64,000 bases of DNA from Clostridium_AD sp050717635 (GCF_050717635.1 NZ_JBOITO010000013.1:186001-250000); one strand, 5' to 3'. Counted from the stretch's first letter, positions 1-7,992 are shown. Made by a program: numbers and translations. Notes: generated by a model from the sequence alone, not told the origin.

Positions 1-637
1 TTATTGTGTTTAGTACTCCATTCGGAACACCTGCTTCATGAAATAGTGCTACTAGATGAAGCGAGCTAATGGCTCCTTGAGTTGAAGGCTTTAGAATAAC
101 ACTGTTTCCGCCAATTAGGGCTGGGGCAATCTTTGAGGCAGAAAGATTAATAGGATAATTAAAAGGCGATATTGCAAGGACTACACCTACTGGTACTTTA
201 GTTACAAAGGATATTTTATTTTTTTTGAAACCTGGGAAATTATCTGCACCTATAGTTTCACCTTCTAAATGTTTACCAGCATCTGCAGTAAATCTAATAA
301 AATTTGCAGTTCTTTTTATCTCAGCAATACAGGAGTTTTTATCTTTAGCTATTTCCACTTGCATAATGGAGGATAAATGATCAATGTTTTCATCTAGTAG
401 CGTAGCACATTTATGCAAAACTTTAGCACGAGAGCTAATAGGCATATCTGCCCAAGCGTTTTGAGAAACTTTTGAATTTAAAATCACAGTATTAACTTGT
501 TCTTTACTCATAGCTGGGATTTTACCTATTAAACTGTTGTCCACAGGAGAGAATATGTCTATAGTATTAATAGATGTAATCCATTCACCATTCATCAAAT
601 TTTTGTAATTTTTATCTTGGCACATACCTTCAAACAA
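1..637 (-). CDS. gapN: GapN-like NADP-dependent glyceraldehyde-3-phosphate dehydrogenase, N-terminal part (cut by window edge)
   Basis: About 212 codons of an aldehyde dehydrogenase superfamily protein that runs off the left edge, so its C-terminus and catalytic cysteine are not visible. The translation contains the N-terminal coenzyme-binding part, including VPVGVVLAISPFNYPINLS and the LKPST segment whose lysine contacts the NADP phosphate in this superfamily. The pattern resembles clostridial non-phosphorylating GAPDH (GapN), which oxidises glyceraldehyde-3-phosphate straight to 3-phosphoglycerate and makes NADPH. The start is best read as TTG at 637 (MFEGMCQDKN), five bases after an AGGTGA site. 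Another NADP-linked aldehyde dehydrogenase cannot be excluded without the rest of the gene. Confidence 0.75.
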   Translation of the reverse strand, partial: MFEGMCQDKNYKNLMNGEWITSINTIDIFSPVDNSLIGKIPAMSKEQVNTVILNSKVSQNAWADMPISSRAKVLHKCATLLDENIDHLSSIMQVEIAKDKNSCIAEIKRTANFIRFTADAGKHLEGETIGADNFPGFKKNKISFVTKVPVGVVLAISPFNYPINLSASKIAPALIGGNSVILKPSTQGAISSLHLVALFHEAGVPNGVLNTI

Positions 638-733
638 AAAATCACCTCGCTTTAAAATTGTATATTTATATTTACTTTAGTATAGTATTAACCAAAGATA
701 AGTATATTATTGATTCAAATGTAGAAATGATAC

Positions 734-1042
734 TTAATCGTGTCTTTTGGTTATAATATTTTGAATTATAGATATTTTAGCTTGTAATGATTTATTTTCT
801 GCTTGTAAAGTTAATATGGTTTTTTCAGCTATTTTATTTTTATTATGTTGAATATTTAAAATTTGCTGTAATTCTCTGTTTATATTCATTTTTTCTTTGA
901 TAATTGGTTTGTAAATTTTGCTTAAAGTAAAATTTTTATTGATTAAAAAGTATATTTTATTATAAAATGAAATCAGATATAATTTAGTTTTTTTATTTAT
1001 GTATTTTATGTTGCTACTAATTCTATTTATAAGTTCATTCAT
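734..1042 (-). CDS. Small basic coiled-coil protein of unknown function
   Basis: A 102-residue lysine- and asparagine-rich protein that I do not recognise. It has no signal peptide or clear membrane span. The last 50 residues (LQQILNIQHNKNKIAEKTIL onward) look helical with heptad spacing. A GAGGTGA ribosome site precedes the ATG at 1042. It is divergent from another coiled-coil gene at 1102, with only about 60 bases between the starts, so the two may share a control region. No enzyme motif is visible. Very AT-rich, which makes chance reading frames more likely, but the ribosome site and divergent arrangement favour a real gene. Confidence 0.5.
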   Translation of the reverse strand: MNELINRISSNIKYINKKTKLYLISFYNKIYFLINKNFTLSKIYKPIIKEKMNINRELQQILNIQHNKNKIAEKTILTLQAENKSLQAKISIIQNIITKRHD

Positions 1043-1101
1043 ACATAATCACCTCAATTACATTTTACATATATAATACTAGGAAAGGCAAGGTAATAAT
1101 A

Positions 1102-1542
1102 ATGGATAGAGATAGTAATAATTATTATTTAACTGCGGTGGAAAATAAAATTAATAAGTTGAACTACAAGAAAGAGCAATATGAACTAAAATTAACCAAA
1201 GAAAAAGAGATTTTGAAAAAAAATAATTCTGATATAGAAAAGTTAAAATTTGAAAAAGATATTTTGCGAGATGGATACAATAGTCTACTAGAATTACTTC
1301 AGAGTGATGGAATGATTTTCGAGATGAATTTTAGCCAATATAAACCTCACCAGTGGGAAAATTTATTCTTAGTTAAAACAATAAGAGGATATGAAATTCA
1401 AACTAAAGCAGGCAGTAATTTAATGATGTTAGATAAAAATATTTCAAAAATATTAAAAGATATAAGTAAAAGAGATTCCTATAGTCTAATTGTTATAAGA
1501 ACCACAGATAAAACTGCTTTGGTTCAGTTAAGATTTAAATAA
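1102..1542 (+). CDS. Coiled-coil protein of unknown function
   Basis: A 146-residue protein. Residues 10-65 form a highly charged predicted coiled coil (NKINKLNYKKEQYELKLTKE onward). The remaining 80 residues look like a small mixed alpha/beta domain ending in a beta-rich stretch (SLIVIRTTDKTALVQLRFK). No signal peptide, membrane segment or catalytic motif. An AAGGTAA site lies upstream of the ATG. It is divergent from the 102-residue protein and ends at a strong bidirectional terminator, so it is probably a single-gene transcript. I do not recognise the family. Confidence 0.6.
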   Translation: MDRDSNNYYLTAVENKINKLNYKKEQYELKLTKEKEILKKNNSDIEKLKFEKDILRDGYNSLLELLQSDGMIFEMNFSQYKPHQWENLFLVKTIRGYEIQTKAGSNLMMLDKNISKILKDISKRDSYSLIVIRTTDKTALVQLRFK

Positions 1543-1558
1543 GAAATTGTTACAATGA

Positions 1559-1592
1559 AAAAGAAGCTAAATTTGAAATTTAGCTTCTTTTA
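1559..1592. terminator. Bidirectional terminator between convergent genes
   Basis: A 14-base perfect inverted repeat (AAGAAGCTAAATTT at 1561-1574 and its complement at 1576-1589), with a T run on the plus side and an A run on the other. It lies between the plus-strand coiled-coil gene and the minus-strand DUF378 gene, so it can serve both. Confidence 0.85.
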
Positions 1593-1617
1593 ACAATGTG
1601 AAATATTTACTTAGAAA

Positions 1618-1839
1618 TTATTTAACTTCAGTTGTATCTCTGTCTCCATATCTGCTTTTTCCTAAGAAGGATAAAGAGTATAGTCCACAAATACCAACTA
1701 AAGCAAATATTATTCTAGTAAATGCAGTACCTGTTCCAAATAAGCTTGATACTAGGTCAAATTGGAAAAATCCGATTAGTCCCCAATTCACAGCTCCTAT
1801 AATAACTAATACGAGTGCAGTAATGTCTAATGCTCTCAA
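1618..1839 (-). CDS. DUF378 family small membrane protein (YuzA-like)
   Basis: A short protein of about 73 residues with two membrane spans and the DUF378 signature: LDITALVLVIIGAVNWGLIG in the first helix, then FDLV..LFG and a second helix ending GLYSLSF. The family is widespread in Firmicutes and has no known function. An in-frame ATG at 1848 directly abuts the AAAGGAG site, leaving no spacing. The TTG at 1839 (MRALDITAL) has about nine bases of spacing, so I prefer it. Monocistronic, ending at the shared terminator. Confidence 0.8.
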   Translation of the reverse strand: MRALDITALVLVIIGAVNWGLIGFFQFDLVSSLFGTGTAFTRIIFALVGICGLYSLSFLGKSRYGDRDTTEVK

Positions 1840-1920
1840 TGTATACATCTCCTTTTTATAAAGTTTTCAGTATTATTGTTTGCAATTTTTAAAAAATTAT
1901 TACTGCTTTTTAAAAAAAAA

Positions 1921-2304
1921 TTATTTAATTTCTCCATGTATCTCATAATGTGTTATTTCCTTTATAATATTAGTGTCATCAACAAATATTACGGTAGGTT
2001 TAAACGCTCTGGCTTCTTCTTCGCTTATTTGGCAGTAAGTCATAATTATTATTTTATCCCCAGGTTGTACACATCTTGCAGCGGCTCCATTTATACACAT
2101 AACACCACTACCTGCATTCCCACAAATGGCATAGGTTTCAAACCTTTCTCCATTGTCGATGTCTACTATTTGAACCTTTTCATATTCTATAATATTTGCG
2201 CTATCCATTAGAGATTTATCAATTGTTATACTTCCCACATAATTTAATTTAGATTCTGTTATAATTGCTCTGTGTATTTTAGACTTTAGCATAGTTAAAA
2301 TCAT
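1921..2304 (-). CDS. panD: Aspartate 1-decarboxylase
   Basis: 127 residues, the usual size for PanD. It decarboxylates L-aspartate to beta-alanine for pantothenate synthesis. The proenzyme cleaves itself between Gly24 and Ser25 to make the pyruvoyl cofactor, and that junction is present (LNYVGSITID, Gly24-Ser25). The conserved MLKSKIHRA N-terminus, NGAAAR loop and PGDKIIIM segment are also visible. It is the last gene of the pan operon. Its ribosome site (GGGAGGA) lies within the end of panC and its start is two bases after the panC stop, which suggests coupled translation. Confidence 0.97.
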   Translation of the reverse strand: MILTMLKSKIHRAIITESKLNYVGSITIDKSLMDSANIIEYEKVQIVDIDNGERFETYAICGNAGSGVMCINGAAARCVQPGDKIIIMTYCQISEEEARAFKPTVIFVDDTNIIKEITHYEIHGEIK

Positions 2305-2305
2305 A

Positions 2306-3151
2306 TTAGTCCTCCCATGTAAAGTTATCTATAAGTCTTGTTTTACCAAAAAACACTGCTATAGCAACAAGTGTAGATTTATTAATATGTTCGATAGAAT
2401 TTAGTGAAAAAGCGTCTACAACTTCTATATAATCAATTTTAGCTAAAACTTCACTTTCAATTTGTTTTTTAATAATTTCTTTTAAAAGGTGGGCAGATTT
2501 TTGGCCAGAGTGTAAGAACTCTTTACCTTTAGTTAAACTTTTGTTTAAAATAAGTGCAGCGCTTCTTTCTTTTGATGATAGATAAGCATTGCGTGAACTT
2601 TTTGCAAGGCCATCTTCCTCACGTACAATAGGGCAACCGATTATTTTTATATCAATATTAAGGTCTCTTACCATTCTTTTTATTACAGCTAACTGCTGGG
2701 CATCTTTTTCGCCGAAATAAGCACTATCTGCAGGAATTATATTAATGAGTTTTGAAACTACCGTACATACTCCATCAAAATGAACGGGTCTTTTAGCACC
2801 ACATAATCCACTTGTAAGTTCTCGTACGCTGATATTTGTTACAGCATCTTCCCAGTACATTTCTGAAACTTCAGGTGCAAAAATTAAACTGGCTCCTGCA
2901 TTTTCACAAACAACACTATCTCTTTCTAAATCTCTTGGGTAAGAGGCTAAATCTTCACCAGGACCAAATTGTATAGGATTTATAAATATGCTAACTACAA
3001 CTTTTTCATTTTCACTACTAGCACGTTTTATGAGACTTTCATGACCTGCGTGTAAAAATCCCATGGTAGGGACTAAGGCTATGCTGTAGCCTTCTTTTTT
3101 CCATGCTTTTACCTGATTTCGAGCTTCTTCAATAGTTTTTACAGTATACAT
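2306..3151 (-). CDS. panC: Pantothenate synthetase (pantoate--beta-alanine ligase)
   Basis: 281 residues. It joins pantoate and beta-alanine with ATP through a pantoyl-adenylate. The nucleotidyltransferase signature VPTMGFLHAGH is at residues 27-37 with both histidines, followed by FINPIQFGPGED and the KMSKS-like EEDGLAKSSRN. It lies third in the pan operon, about 65 bases after panB. I see no convincing Shine-Dalgarno sequence before the ATG at 3151 (the upstream bases are AT-rich), although the start agrees with family length. Translation may depend on an atypical initiation or on coupling. Confidence 0.97.
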   Translation of the reverse strand: MYTVKTIEEARNQVKAWKKEGYSIALVPTMGFLHAGHESLIKRASSENEKVVVSIFINPIQFGPGEDLASYPRDLERDSVVCENAGASLIFAPEVSEMYWEDAVTNISVRELTSGLCGAKRPVHFDGVCTVVSKLINIIPADSAYFGEKDAQQLAVIKRMVRDLNIDIKIIGCPIVREEDGLAKSSRNAYLSSKERSAALILNKSLTKGKEFLHSGQKSAHLLKEIIKKQIESEVLAKIDYIEVVDAFSLNSIEHINKSTLVAIAVFFGKTRLIDNFTWED

Positions 3152-3216
3152 TTTTTACAGACAAAATAAAATATTATTAAATATATCTTATTTTATCAGG
3201 TTCACTTCCCTTCAAG

Positions 3217-4044
3217 TTAATATAATTTATTTAAAATTTCATCATCCATTTTAAAACAGTGTTCTTCGCCTGGAAAAGTACCCTGCGCAACTTCTTTAAT
3301 ATATGATTTAAATCCGTCTCTCATAAGTTCTCCAACGTTTGCGAAGTTTTTTACAAACTTAGGTTTAAATTCTGAGAACATATTTAGTATATCTTGATAT
3401 ACTAAAATTTGGCCGTCACAGCCACCACCAGCACCTATTCCAATAGTTGGGATAGATATTTCCTTTGATATTATGTCTGCCAGCTTTGATGGTATACATT
3501 CGAGTACAATAGCAAACGCGCCTGCTGCTTCTATATTTTTAGCATCTTCAATAATTTTTTTTGCAGAAGTAATATCTTTACCTTGAACTTTAAAGCCAGA
3601 AAACATATTAACGGATTGAGGAGTTAAGCCAATATGACCCATTACAGGGATTTGAGCTTTGACTATTGCACTAATTTGCGGGCAAACTATAGCTCCACCC
3701 TCAAGCTTAATTGCTCCTGCTCCAGCTTCTTGTATAAATCTTCCCGCATTTTTAACGGCATCATAAATAGAAGCTTGATAAGACATAAAAGGCATATCAG
3801 AAACTAGAAGGGCGTTTTTGGTGCCTCTAGCAACTGCTTTAGTATGATGTAACATATCATCCATAGTGACGCTTAAGGTGTCCTTGTACCCTAAGCAAAC
3901 CATGCCTAAGGAGTCTCCTACTAAAATTCCATTAACACCACATTCATCAATGAGCTTTGCCATGGAATAATCATAAGCCGTAAGCATTGTCAATTTTTCA
4001 CCGGATTTTTTTGCGGATATAAAAGTTGAAATAGAGTTTTTCAA
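3217..4044 (-). CDS. panB: 3-methyl-2-oxobutanoate hydroxymethyltransferase (ketopantoate synthase)
   Basis: 275 residues. It transfers a hydroxymethyl group from 5,10-methylene-tetrahydrofolate to ketoisovalerate to give ketopantoate. Family landmarks are MLTAYDYSMAKLIDECGV, the metal-site GDSLGMV, MGHIGLTPQ and IGIGAGGGCDGQ. The start is TTG at 4044 behind a GGGGGGAT ribosome site, and the TTGA overlaps the stop of the upstream DUF2520 gene. The two are therefore translationally coupled, placing the DUF2520 protein in the same pathway. Confidence 0.97.
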   Translation of the reverse strand: MKNSISTFISAKKSGEKLTMLTAYDYSMAKLIDECGVNGILVGDSLGMVCLGYKDTLSVTMDDMLHHTKAVARGTKNALLVSDMPFMSYQASIYDAVKNAGRFIQEAGAGAIKLEGGAIVCPQISAIVKAQIPVMGHIGLTPQSVNMFSGFKVQGKDITSAKKIIEDAKNIEAAGAFAIVLECIPSKLADIISKEISIPTIGIGAGGGCDGQILVYQDILNMFSEFKPKFVKNFANVGELMRDGFKSYIKEVAQGTFPGEEHCFKMDDEILNKLY

Positions 4045-4901
4045 TTTGTTATCCCCCCTTGCATTTCTAAATATTCTTTAAGCTTGTTATAGTCATTATT
4101 TTTATGCTTTTGTTCTGATAGTGATAGTAATTTTAGTGATAAATTTTTGTATAACGTTACATCTTCTTTTGGAATAGCACTCATATGTTGTTTTATTGTG
4201 CCTAAATCATTTCTTTCAACAGGACCAGTTAGTGCATTTATAAAGCCAGTGGTTTTTATATTATCAATATTATTTTGGATCAAAGGCAATAATGCTTCTA
4301 AAGCATCATTTTCACTAAGCCCACACTTACACAAGTAACTGCATCCAGTATTAATTAAAGATAATACAAGATTAGATACTGTGACATTAGCTAAGTGGTA
4401 AAGTGCCTTATTATTACTATTAATAATAAAAGTTTTATTTCCTAGTGAATGAAAAAAATCTTCAATTTCATTCATATGAGCTTCTGGTCCTTCTATAGAA
4501 AAATATGCATTTTGTAAAGTTTTATAGGAGTTATATTTATCGTAAAAAGCGAAAATAGGGTGAATTGAGTATGCGAGTGCATCTGAATTGTTTATATTTA
4601 AAAAAATGCTAGAGGTTAAAGAGCCACTAGTATGACATATTATTTTATTAGTTAAGTTAAACGTTTTTAATTTCTGCCAAACTTTAATGATTGAATCATC
4701 AGGAGTTGTAATGAAAATTATTGTACTGTCCCGTACCAAACCATTAATGTTTTTGTAAGCTTTTGAATTAGTAAACTGAGATGCTTCTATAGCGTCTTTA
4801 TATAAATTACTATAGTATCCCGATAAACTTATTCCTTTCACGGAAAAATATTTTCCAAGGGAAAATCCTACCTTTCCACTTCCGATAAAGCCTATAACCA
4901 T
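4041..4901 (-). CDS. panG: Rossmann-like/DUF2520 protein, candidate ketopantoate reductase (PanG-type)
   Basis: 286 residues. The N-terminus carries a dinucleotide-binding motif, VIGFIGSGKVGFSLGKYF, followed by the TTPDDSI segment. The C-terminal half is a helical DUF2520-type dehydrogenase domain (HLANVTVSNLV, GPVERND). No classical panE is visible in the window, while panB, panC and panD follow directly. From family knowledge, a non-PanE ketopantoate reductase called PanG has been described in Francisella and some Firmicutes; I believe it belongs to this type. Reduction of ketopantoate to pantoate with NAD(P)H is therefore the likely role, by inference from context. First gene of the operon, with a GGAGGCGAT ribosome site. 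Confidence 0.75.
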   Translation of the reverse strand: MVIGFIGSGKVGFSLGKYFSVKGISLSGYYSNLYKDAIEASQFTNSKAYKNINGLVRDSTIIFITTPDDSIIKVWQKLKTFNLTNKIICHTSGSLTSSIFLNINNSDALAYSIHPIFAFYDKYNSYKTLQNAYFSIEGPEAHMNEIEDFFHSLGNKTFIINSNNKALYHLANVTVSNLVLSLINTGCSYLCKCGLSENDALEALLPLIQNNIDNIKTTGFINALTGPVERNDLGTIKQHMSAIPKEDVTLYKNLSLKLLSLSEQKHKNNDYNKLKEYLEMQGGITN

Positions 4902-5213
4902 AATATCGCCTCCAATTTTATACAGTCTAAAAGATACCTCAAATATCTGAGGGTGGGAGACTCCTGTATAGCTGTCTCATTCATAAAGATATGAGCAGAA
5001 ATTTAACTAAAAATAATAGTTTAAACAATTAGGTGCAGTTCTTATTAGATACTACCCAAAGATATTTTAGCATATTTTTTTTTCTAATACAAATATAAAA
5101 ATATAAATTATCGCATAAACTATTGATATAAAGTAAGAAATGTTTGATAATGTATAGAGTAGGTTCATTTACCATAGTAAAATAAATGGAACTTATAGGA
5201 AAGAGGGGATTAA
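4902..5213. other. Intergenic region between the divergent pan operon and a membrane protein gene
   Basis: About 310 bases without a supportable gene. The pan-side third holds the structured leader described separately. The remainder is AT-rich and presumably contains the divergent promoters. A GAGGGG ribosome site at its right end belongs to the gene starting at 5214. Confidence 0.6.
4925..5005 (-). promoter_or_regulatory. Structured 5' leader of the pan operon, possible pan-motif-type RNA element
   Basis: Just upstream of the first pan gene, on the minus strand, three short inverted repeats are packed together. CCTCA/TGAGG arms lie at 4937-4941 and 4948-4952. GAGAC/GTCTC arms are at 4957-4961 and 4974-4978. 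CTCAT/ATGAG arms (4976-4980 and 4991-4995) overlap and compete with the second. Structured RNAs called the pan motif are known upstream of pantothenate genes in Firmicutes. I cannot confirm a match to that consensus by eye, so this is a positional suggestion. Confidence 0.35.
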
Positions 5214-5636
5214 GTGGATATATTTATTGCAATACTTAAAATTATAGCGGGTTCAATTATTATGCTTGTAATCTATAATGTTTTAAAAGCTTATGTGTTA
5301 CCTAAGATTAAAGTCAATAAGTGGATAGTTCTTGCAGTAGCTATAGTAGTATTTATCGTGCCTATGCTCATGTTGCCTAACATGCATGTAGTTGTAAGGA
5401 CTTATGTAATACCAGGAATAGTTGTTATCTTGCTTTTATGGTTTATGGATTTATCAGGCTTTATAAAAAAGCCGAATGTTTCTAAAACAAATTATACAAC
5501 TACGAGTAATAAAAAAGACAAAAAGAAAGACATAGTAATGAGGCCTAAGGCTAAACCGAATAGAGTTAAGAACAATGTTGTAATTAGTCCAAAGGATGAA
5601 CCGAAGGGTGTTAAGAACAATAAGAAAAGAAAATAA
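5214..5636 (+). CDS. Small membrane protein with basic C-terminal tail, unknown
   Basis: 140 residues starting at GTG after a GAGGGG site. Residues 1-25, 37-57 and 62-80 look like three membrane spans. The last 50 residues are very rich in Lys and Asn and contain two degenerate copies of a motif like KPNRVKNN and EPKGVKNN, suggesting internal duplication. The tail is likely cytoplasmic and may bind nucleic acid or phospholipid head groups. No family is recognised. Single-gene unit ending in a strong terminator. Confidence 0.6.
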   Translation: MDIFIAILKIIAGSIIMLVIYNVLKAYVLPKIKVNKWIVLAVAIVVFIVPMLMLPNMHVVVRTYVIPGIVVILLLWFMDLSGFIKKPNVSKTNYTTTSNKKDKKKDIVMRPKAKPNRVKNNVVISPKDEPKGVKNNKKRK

Positions 5637-5640
5637 TTTT

Positions 5641-5684
5641 TAAAGGAGTATAAATTTTAATATAAAATTTATACTCCTTTTTTA
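5641..5684 (+). terminator. Rho-independent terminator
   Basis: 17-base arms (5642-5658 and 5664-5680) around a five-base loop, then a T run. It ends the membrane-protein transcript. Confidence 0.9.
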
Positions 5685-5740
5685 GTGCCTTTTTGAAAGC
5701 TCATAAAGGCAGGGCCTAGAGTAGAGGCTTTCAAAGCTTT

Positions 5741-5770
5741 TATAATATGACTGGATGGTGTCATATTATA
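5741..5770. promoter_or_regulatory. Palindromic operator upstream of the WYL regulator
   Basis: A perfect 11-base inverted repeat, TATAATATGAC (5741-5751) and GTCATATTATA (5760-5770), with an 8-base spacer, 27 bases before the regulator start. The same TATAATATGAC half-site recurs after the regulator gene at 6689-6699. This is what an autoregulated local regulator would need; binding itself is inferred. A further inverted repeat (TTTGAAAGC at 5692-5700 and GCTTTCAAA at 5727-5735) lies just upstream. Confidence 0.6.
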
Positions 5771-5796
5771 AGTGTATACTAAAGTAGGGTGATAAG

Positions 5797-6693
5797 ATGC
5801 AAATTAACCGATTATTCGAAATTGTATATATCCTGCTTGATAAAAAAATAGTAACGTCTAAGGAGCTTGCAGAGCGATTTGAAGTATCAACAAGGACAGT
5901 TTATCGTGACATTGAAACGCTATCCTCTGCGGGAATCCCTGTATATATGAGCAAAGGTAAAGGAGGAGGGATTTCTCTTTTATCTGATTTTGTGCTTAAC
6001 AAAGCTGTTTTAACTGAGAAAGAGAAAGCGAATATTATATCTTCTTTAAAGGCTGTAAGTTCAGTTAATCTTAGTGAATCAGATACTGCACTTGAAAAAC
6101 TAAGCAGTTTATTTGGTGAAACTAATACAGACTGGATTGAGGTAGATTTTACATCTTGGTATAATGAAGAAGAAGAAAAAGAGCTGTTTTGTAACTTGAA
6201 ATCTGCAATACTGAGTAAAAACACCATTTTATTTTCGTATTCTAGCGGCAAGGGTGAAAATATAAAACGTCAAGTTTATCCTCTAAAACTGTGTTTTAAA
6301 GGGCAAAGCTGGTATTTGTACGGATACTGCAAAATAAGGTGCGATAATAGATTTTTTAAGTTAAGACGAATAAAATCGTTATCGGTTCTCGATGAAACTT
6401 TTCATAAACGACCACCCGCACAAGTGTTTAGCAAAAAAAATATATTCAAAGAAGATTTTATTACACTAACGCTGAAACTTTCAAAAGAGATGACTTATCG
6501 TATATATGATGAATTTAGCACATTTGAACAGCTTTACGATGGTAGTTTTATTGTAGAAATTATTTTTCCAAAGGGAGATTGGATTTTTAACTATATCACT
6601 TCTTTTGGCGAGAATTGTGAAGTGTTATCTCCTGAAGAAGTTAGACTTGATGTGAAAGCAAAGCTTCAAAATATTCTCAAAAACTATTTATAA
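5797..6693 (+). CDS. YafY-type transcriptional regulator (HTH_11 plus WYL domain)
   Basis: 298 residues. Residues 1-55 form a winged helix with the HTH_11 pattern (KELAERFEVSTRTVYRDIETL). The middle and C-terminal parts form a WYL ligand-sensing domain (IKRQVYPLKLCFKGQSWYLYGYC with the RFFKLRRIKSL segment) and a WCX-like tail. Such proteins are ligand-responsive regulators, usually controlling adjacent genes. Here the neighbours are an effector-binding protein and an acetyltransferase, with shared palindromes on both sides of the gene. The natural ligand is unknown. Confidence 0.9.
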   Translation: MQINRLFEIVYILLDKKIVTSKELAERFEVSTRTVYRDIETLSSAGIPVYMSKGKGGGISLLSDFVLNKAVLTEKEKANIISSLKAVSSVNLSESDTALEKLSSLFGETNTDWIEVDFTSWYNEEEEKELFCNLKSAILSKNTILFSYSSGKGENIKRQVYPLKLCFKGQSWYLYGYCKIRCDNRFFKLRRIKSLSVLDETFHKRPPAQVFSKKNIFKEDFITLTLKLSKEMTYRIYDEFSTFEQLYDGSFIVEIIFPKGDWIFNYITSFGENCEVLSPEEVRLDVKAKLQNILKNYL

Positions 6694-6730
6694 TATGACA
6701 TACAGTTGTCAGAGTGAGTGTCGTATAATA
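6689..6730. promoter_or_regulatory. Second operator-like palindrome, between the WYL regulator and the GyrI-like gene
   Basis: TATAATATGAC at 6689-6699 is identical to the half-site upstream of the regulator and overlaps its stop codon. An imperfect complementary arm, GTCGTATAATA, lies at 6720-6730 (two mismatches). Between them is a smaller inverted repeat, TGACA (6696-6700) and TGTCA (6707-6711). Position and sequence identity point to the same regulator binding both sites. Confidence 0.55.
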
Positions 6731-6760
6731 GCCTTATCAAACAAATGGAGGTTATTAAAA

Positions 6761-7201
6761 ATGAATTATGAAATGGTGTATTTAGAGCAAAAAACAGTTG
6801 TCGGTGTTAGTGCAATTACTAGTAACAGTGATCCTAAAATGAGTGAAATTATTGGTGGACTTTGGAAAAAGCTATATCATGGTGGAGTGAATGCTGCAAT
6901 CAAAAATAAAATTAATGAGTACGCTATTGGACTTTATTCTGATTACTCAAATGGAAAGTATTATGTGACAGCAGGCAATGAGGTTTCCAAACCAGAGAAT
7001 GATGAACTGGTTGTAAAAATTATTCCAGCAGGAAAATATGCAAAGTTTTCAGTACACGGAAACATGGAGAAAGTAGTTGCGACGGCTTGGGGCGAAATCT
7101 GGAAAATGGACTTGAACAGAAGTTTTACTGGAGATTTCGAGGAATATCTTAACAGCGATTGGGAGAATGCAGACATTGATATTTACATTGCATTAAAATA
7201 A
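6761..7201 (+). CDS. GyrI-like/AraC-type effector-binding domain protein
   Basis: 146 residues from the ATG at 6761, chosen because GGAGG lies at 6747-6751; an in-frame ATG further upstream has no ribosome site and overlaps the operator. The stand-alone domain resembles the GyrI-like small-molecule-binding fold: an N-terminal strand and VVGVSAITSN, a central AIGLYSDYSNGKYYVTAGNEV, and the closing WENADIDIYIALK strand. Such proteins bind hydrophobic or cationic drugs and metabolites, and some act as decoys or sensors. It sits between a WYL regulator and an acetyltransferase, suggesting response to a small toxic molecule. Confidence 0.8.
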   Translation: MNYEMVYLEQKTVVGVSAITSNSDPKMSEIIGGLWKKLYHGGVNAAIKNKINEYAIGLYSDYSNGKYYVTAGNEVSKPENDELVVKIIPAGKYAKFSVHGNMEKVVATAWGEIWKMDLNRSFTGDFEEYLNSDWENADIDIYIALK

Positions 7202-7236
7202 AATCCGATTTAGGGGTGTGAAAGGAGTGTGATAAC

Positions 7237-7992
7237 ATGGAGATTATAACATTAACAAAGGATAATCTGGAAAAGGAACATATTTGCTGTGCTATTTCAA
7301 ATAACGAGCATAGTCAAGTAGCTTCTAAGAAACAGTGGATTTCAGAGCGTTTTGATGACGGTCTTGTCTTCAAAAAATGCGATGTGCGGGGGAAATGCTT
7401 TATTGAGTATATTCCAGCCGAAAAAGCGTGGGTACCTATCGATGCTGATGGTTATATGTTTATAAATTGCTTTTGGGTATCAGGACAACTCAAAGGTATG
7501 GGTAATTCTAATCTGCTTTTGGAGGAATGCATAAAAGATAGCAAAGAAAAAGGGAAATTAGGACTTGTTGTTCTTTCCTCAAAAAAGAAAATACCTTTTC
7601 TATCCGATCCTAAATATTTGAAATACAAAGGATTTCTTCTTGCTGATACATCGCAACCATTTTATGAACTTTTATATTTACCTTTTAAAGAAAATATATC
7701 GGTGCCGCAGTTTAAACCTCATGTGAAATTACCACAAATTATAGAGCAAGGATTTGTGGTGTATTACTCAAATCAATGTCCTTTTACAGTTAAGTATGTT
7801 CCACTTATTGAAAATGTGGCAAAGCAAAAAGGAATTCCGTTTAAGTGTATTCTCTTTGAAACAACGGAGCAAGCACAAAATGCTCCTGCTCCGTTTACCG
7901 CATATAGTCTGTTTTACAATGGCGAATTTTTGACAAGCGAAATACTGTCAGAGAAAAAGTTTGAAAAGGTATTAACTGAAAAGGGTTTGTAA
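7237..7992 (+). CDS. GNAT acetyltransferase with YoaP-like C-terminal domain
   Basis: 251 residues. Residues 1-145 form a GNAT fold; the acetyl-CoA loop is at WVSGQLKGMGNSNLLLEECI (the Q/RxxGxG/A pattern). The C-terminal 80 residues, with YYSNQCPFTVKYVP and APFTAYSLFYNGEFLT, match the YoaP-like thioredoxin-related extension. The CPF motif would place a lone cysteine at a redox-like site. The acceptor is unknown. It follows the GyrI-like gene by 35 bases with an AAAGGAG site, so the pair is probably an operon controlled by the upstream WYL protein. Codon use looks slightly less AT-biased than its surroundings. Confidence 0.85.
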   Translation: MEIITLTKDNLEKEHICCAISNNEHSQVASKKQWISERFDDGLVFKKCDVRGKCFIEYIPAEKAWVPIDADGYMFINCFWVSGQLKGMGNSNLLLEECIKDSKEKGKLGLVVLSSKKKIPFLSDPKYLKYKGFLLADTSQPFYELLYLPFKENISVPQFKPHVKLPQIIEQGFVVYYSNQCPFTVKYVPLIENVAKQKGIPFKCILFETTEQAQNAPAPFTAYSLFYNGEFLTSEILSEKKFEKVLTEKGL

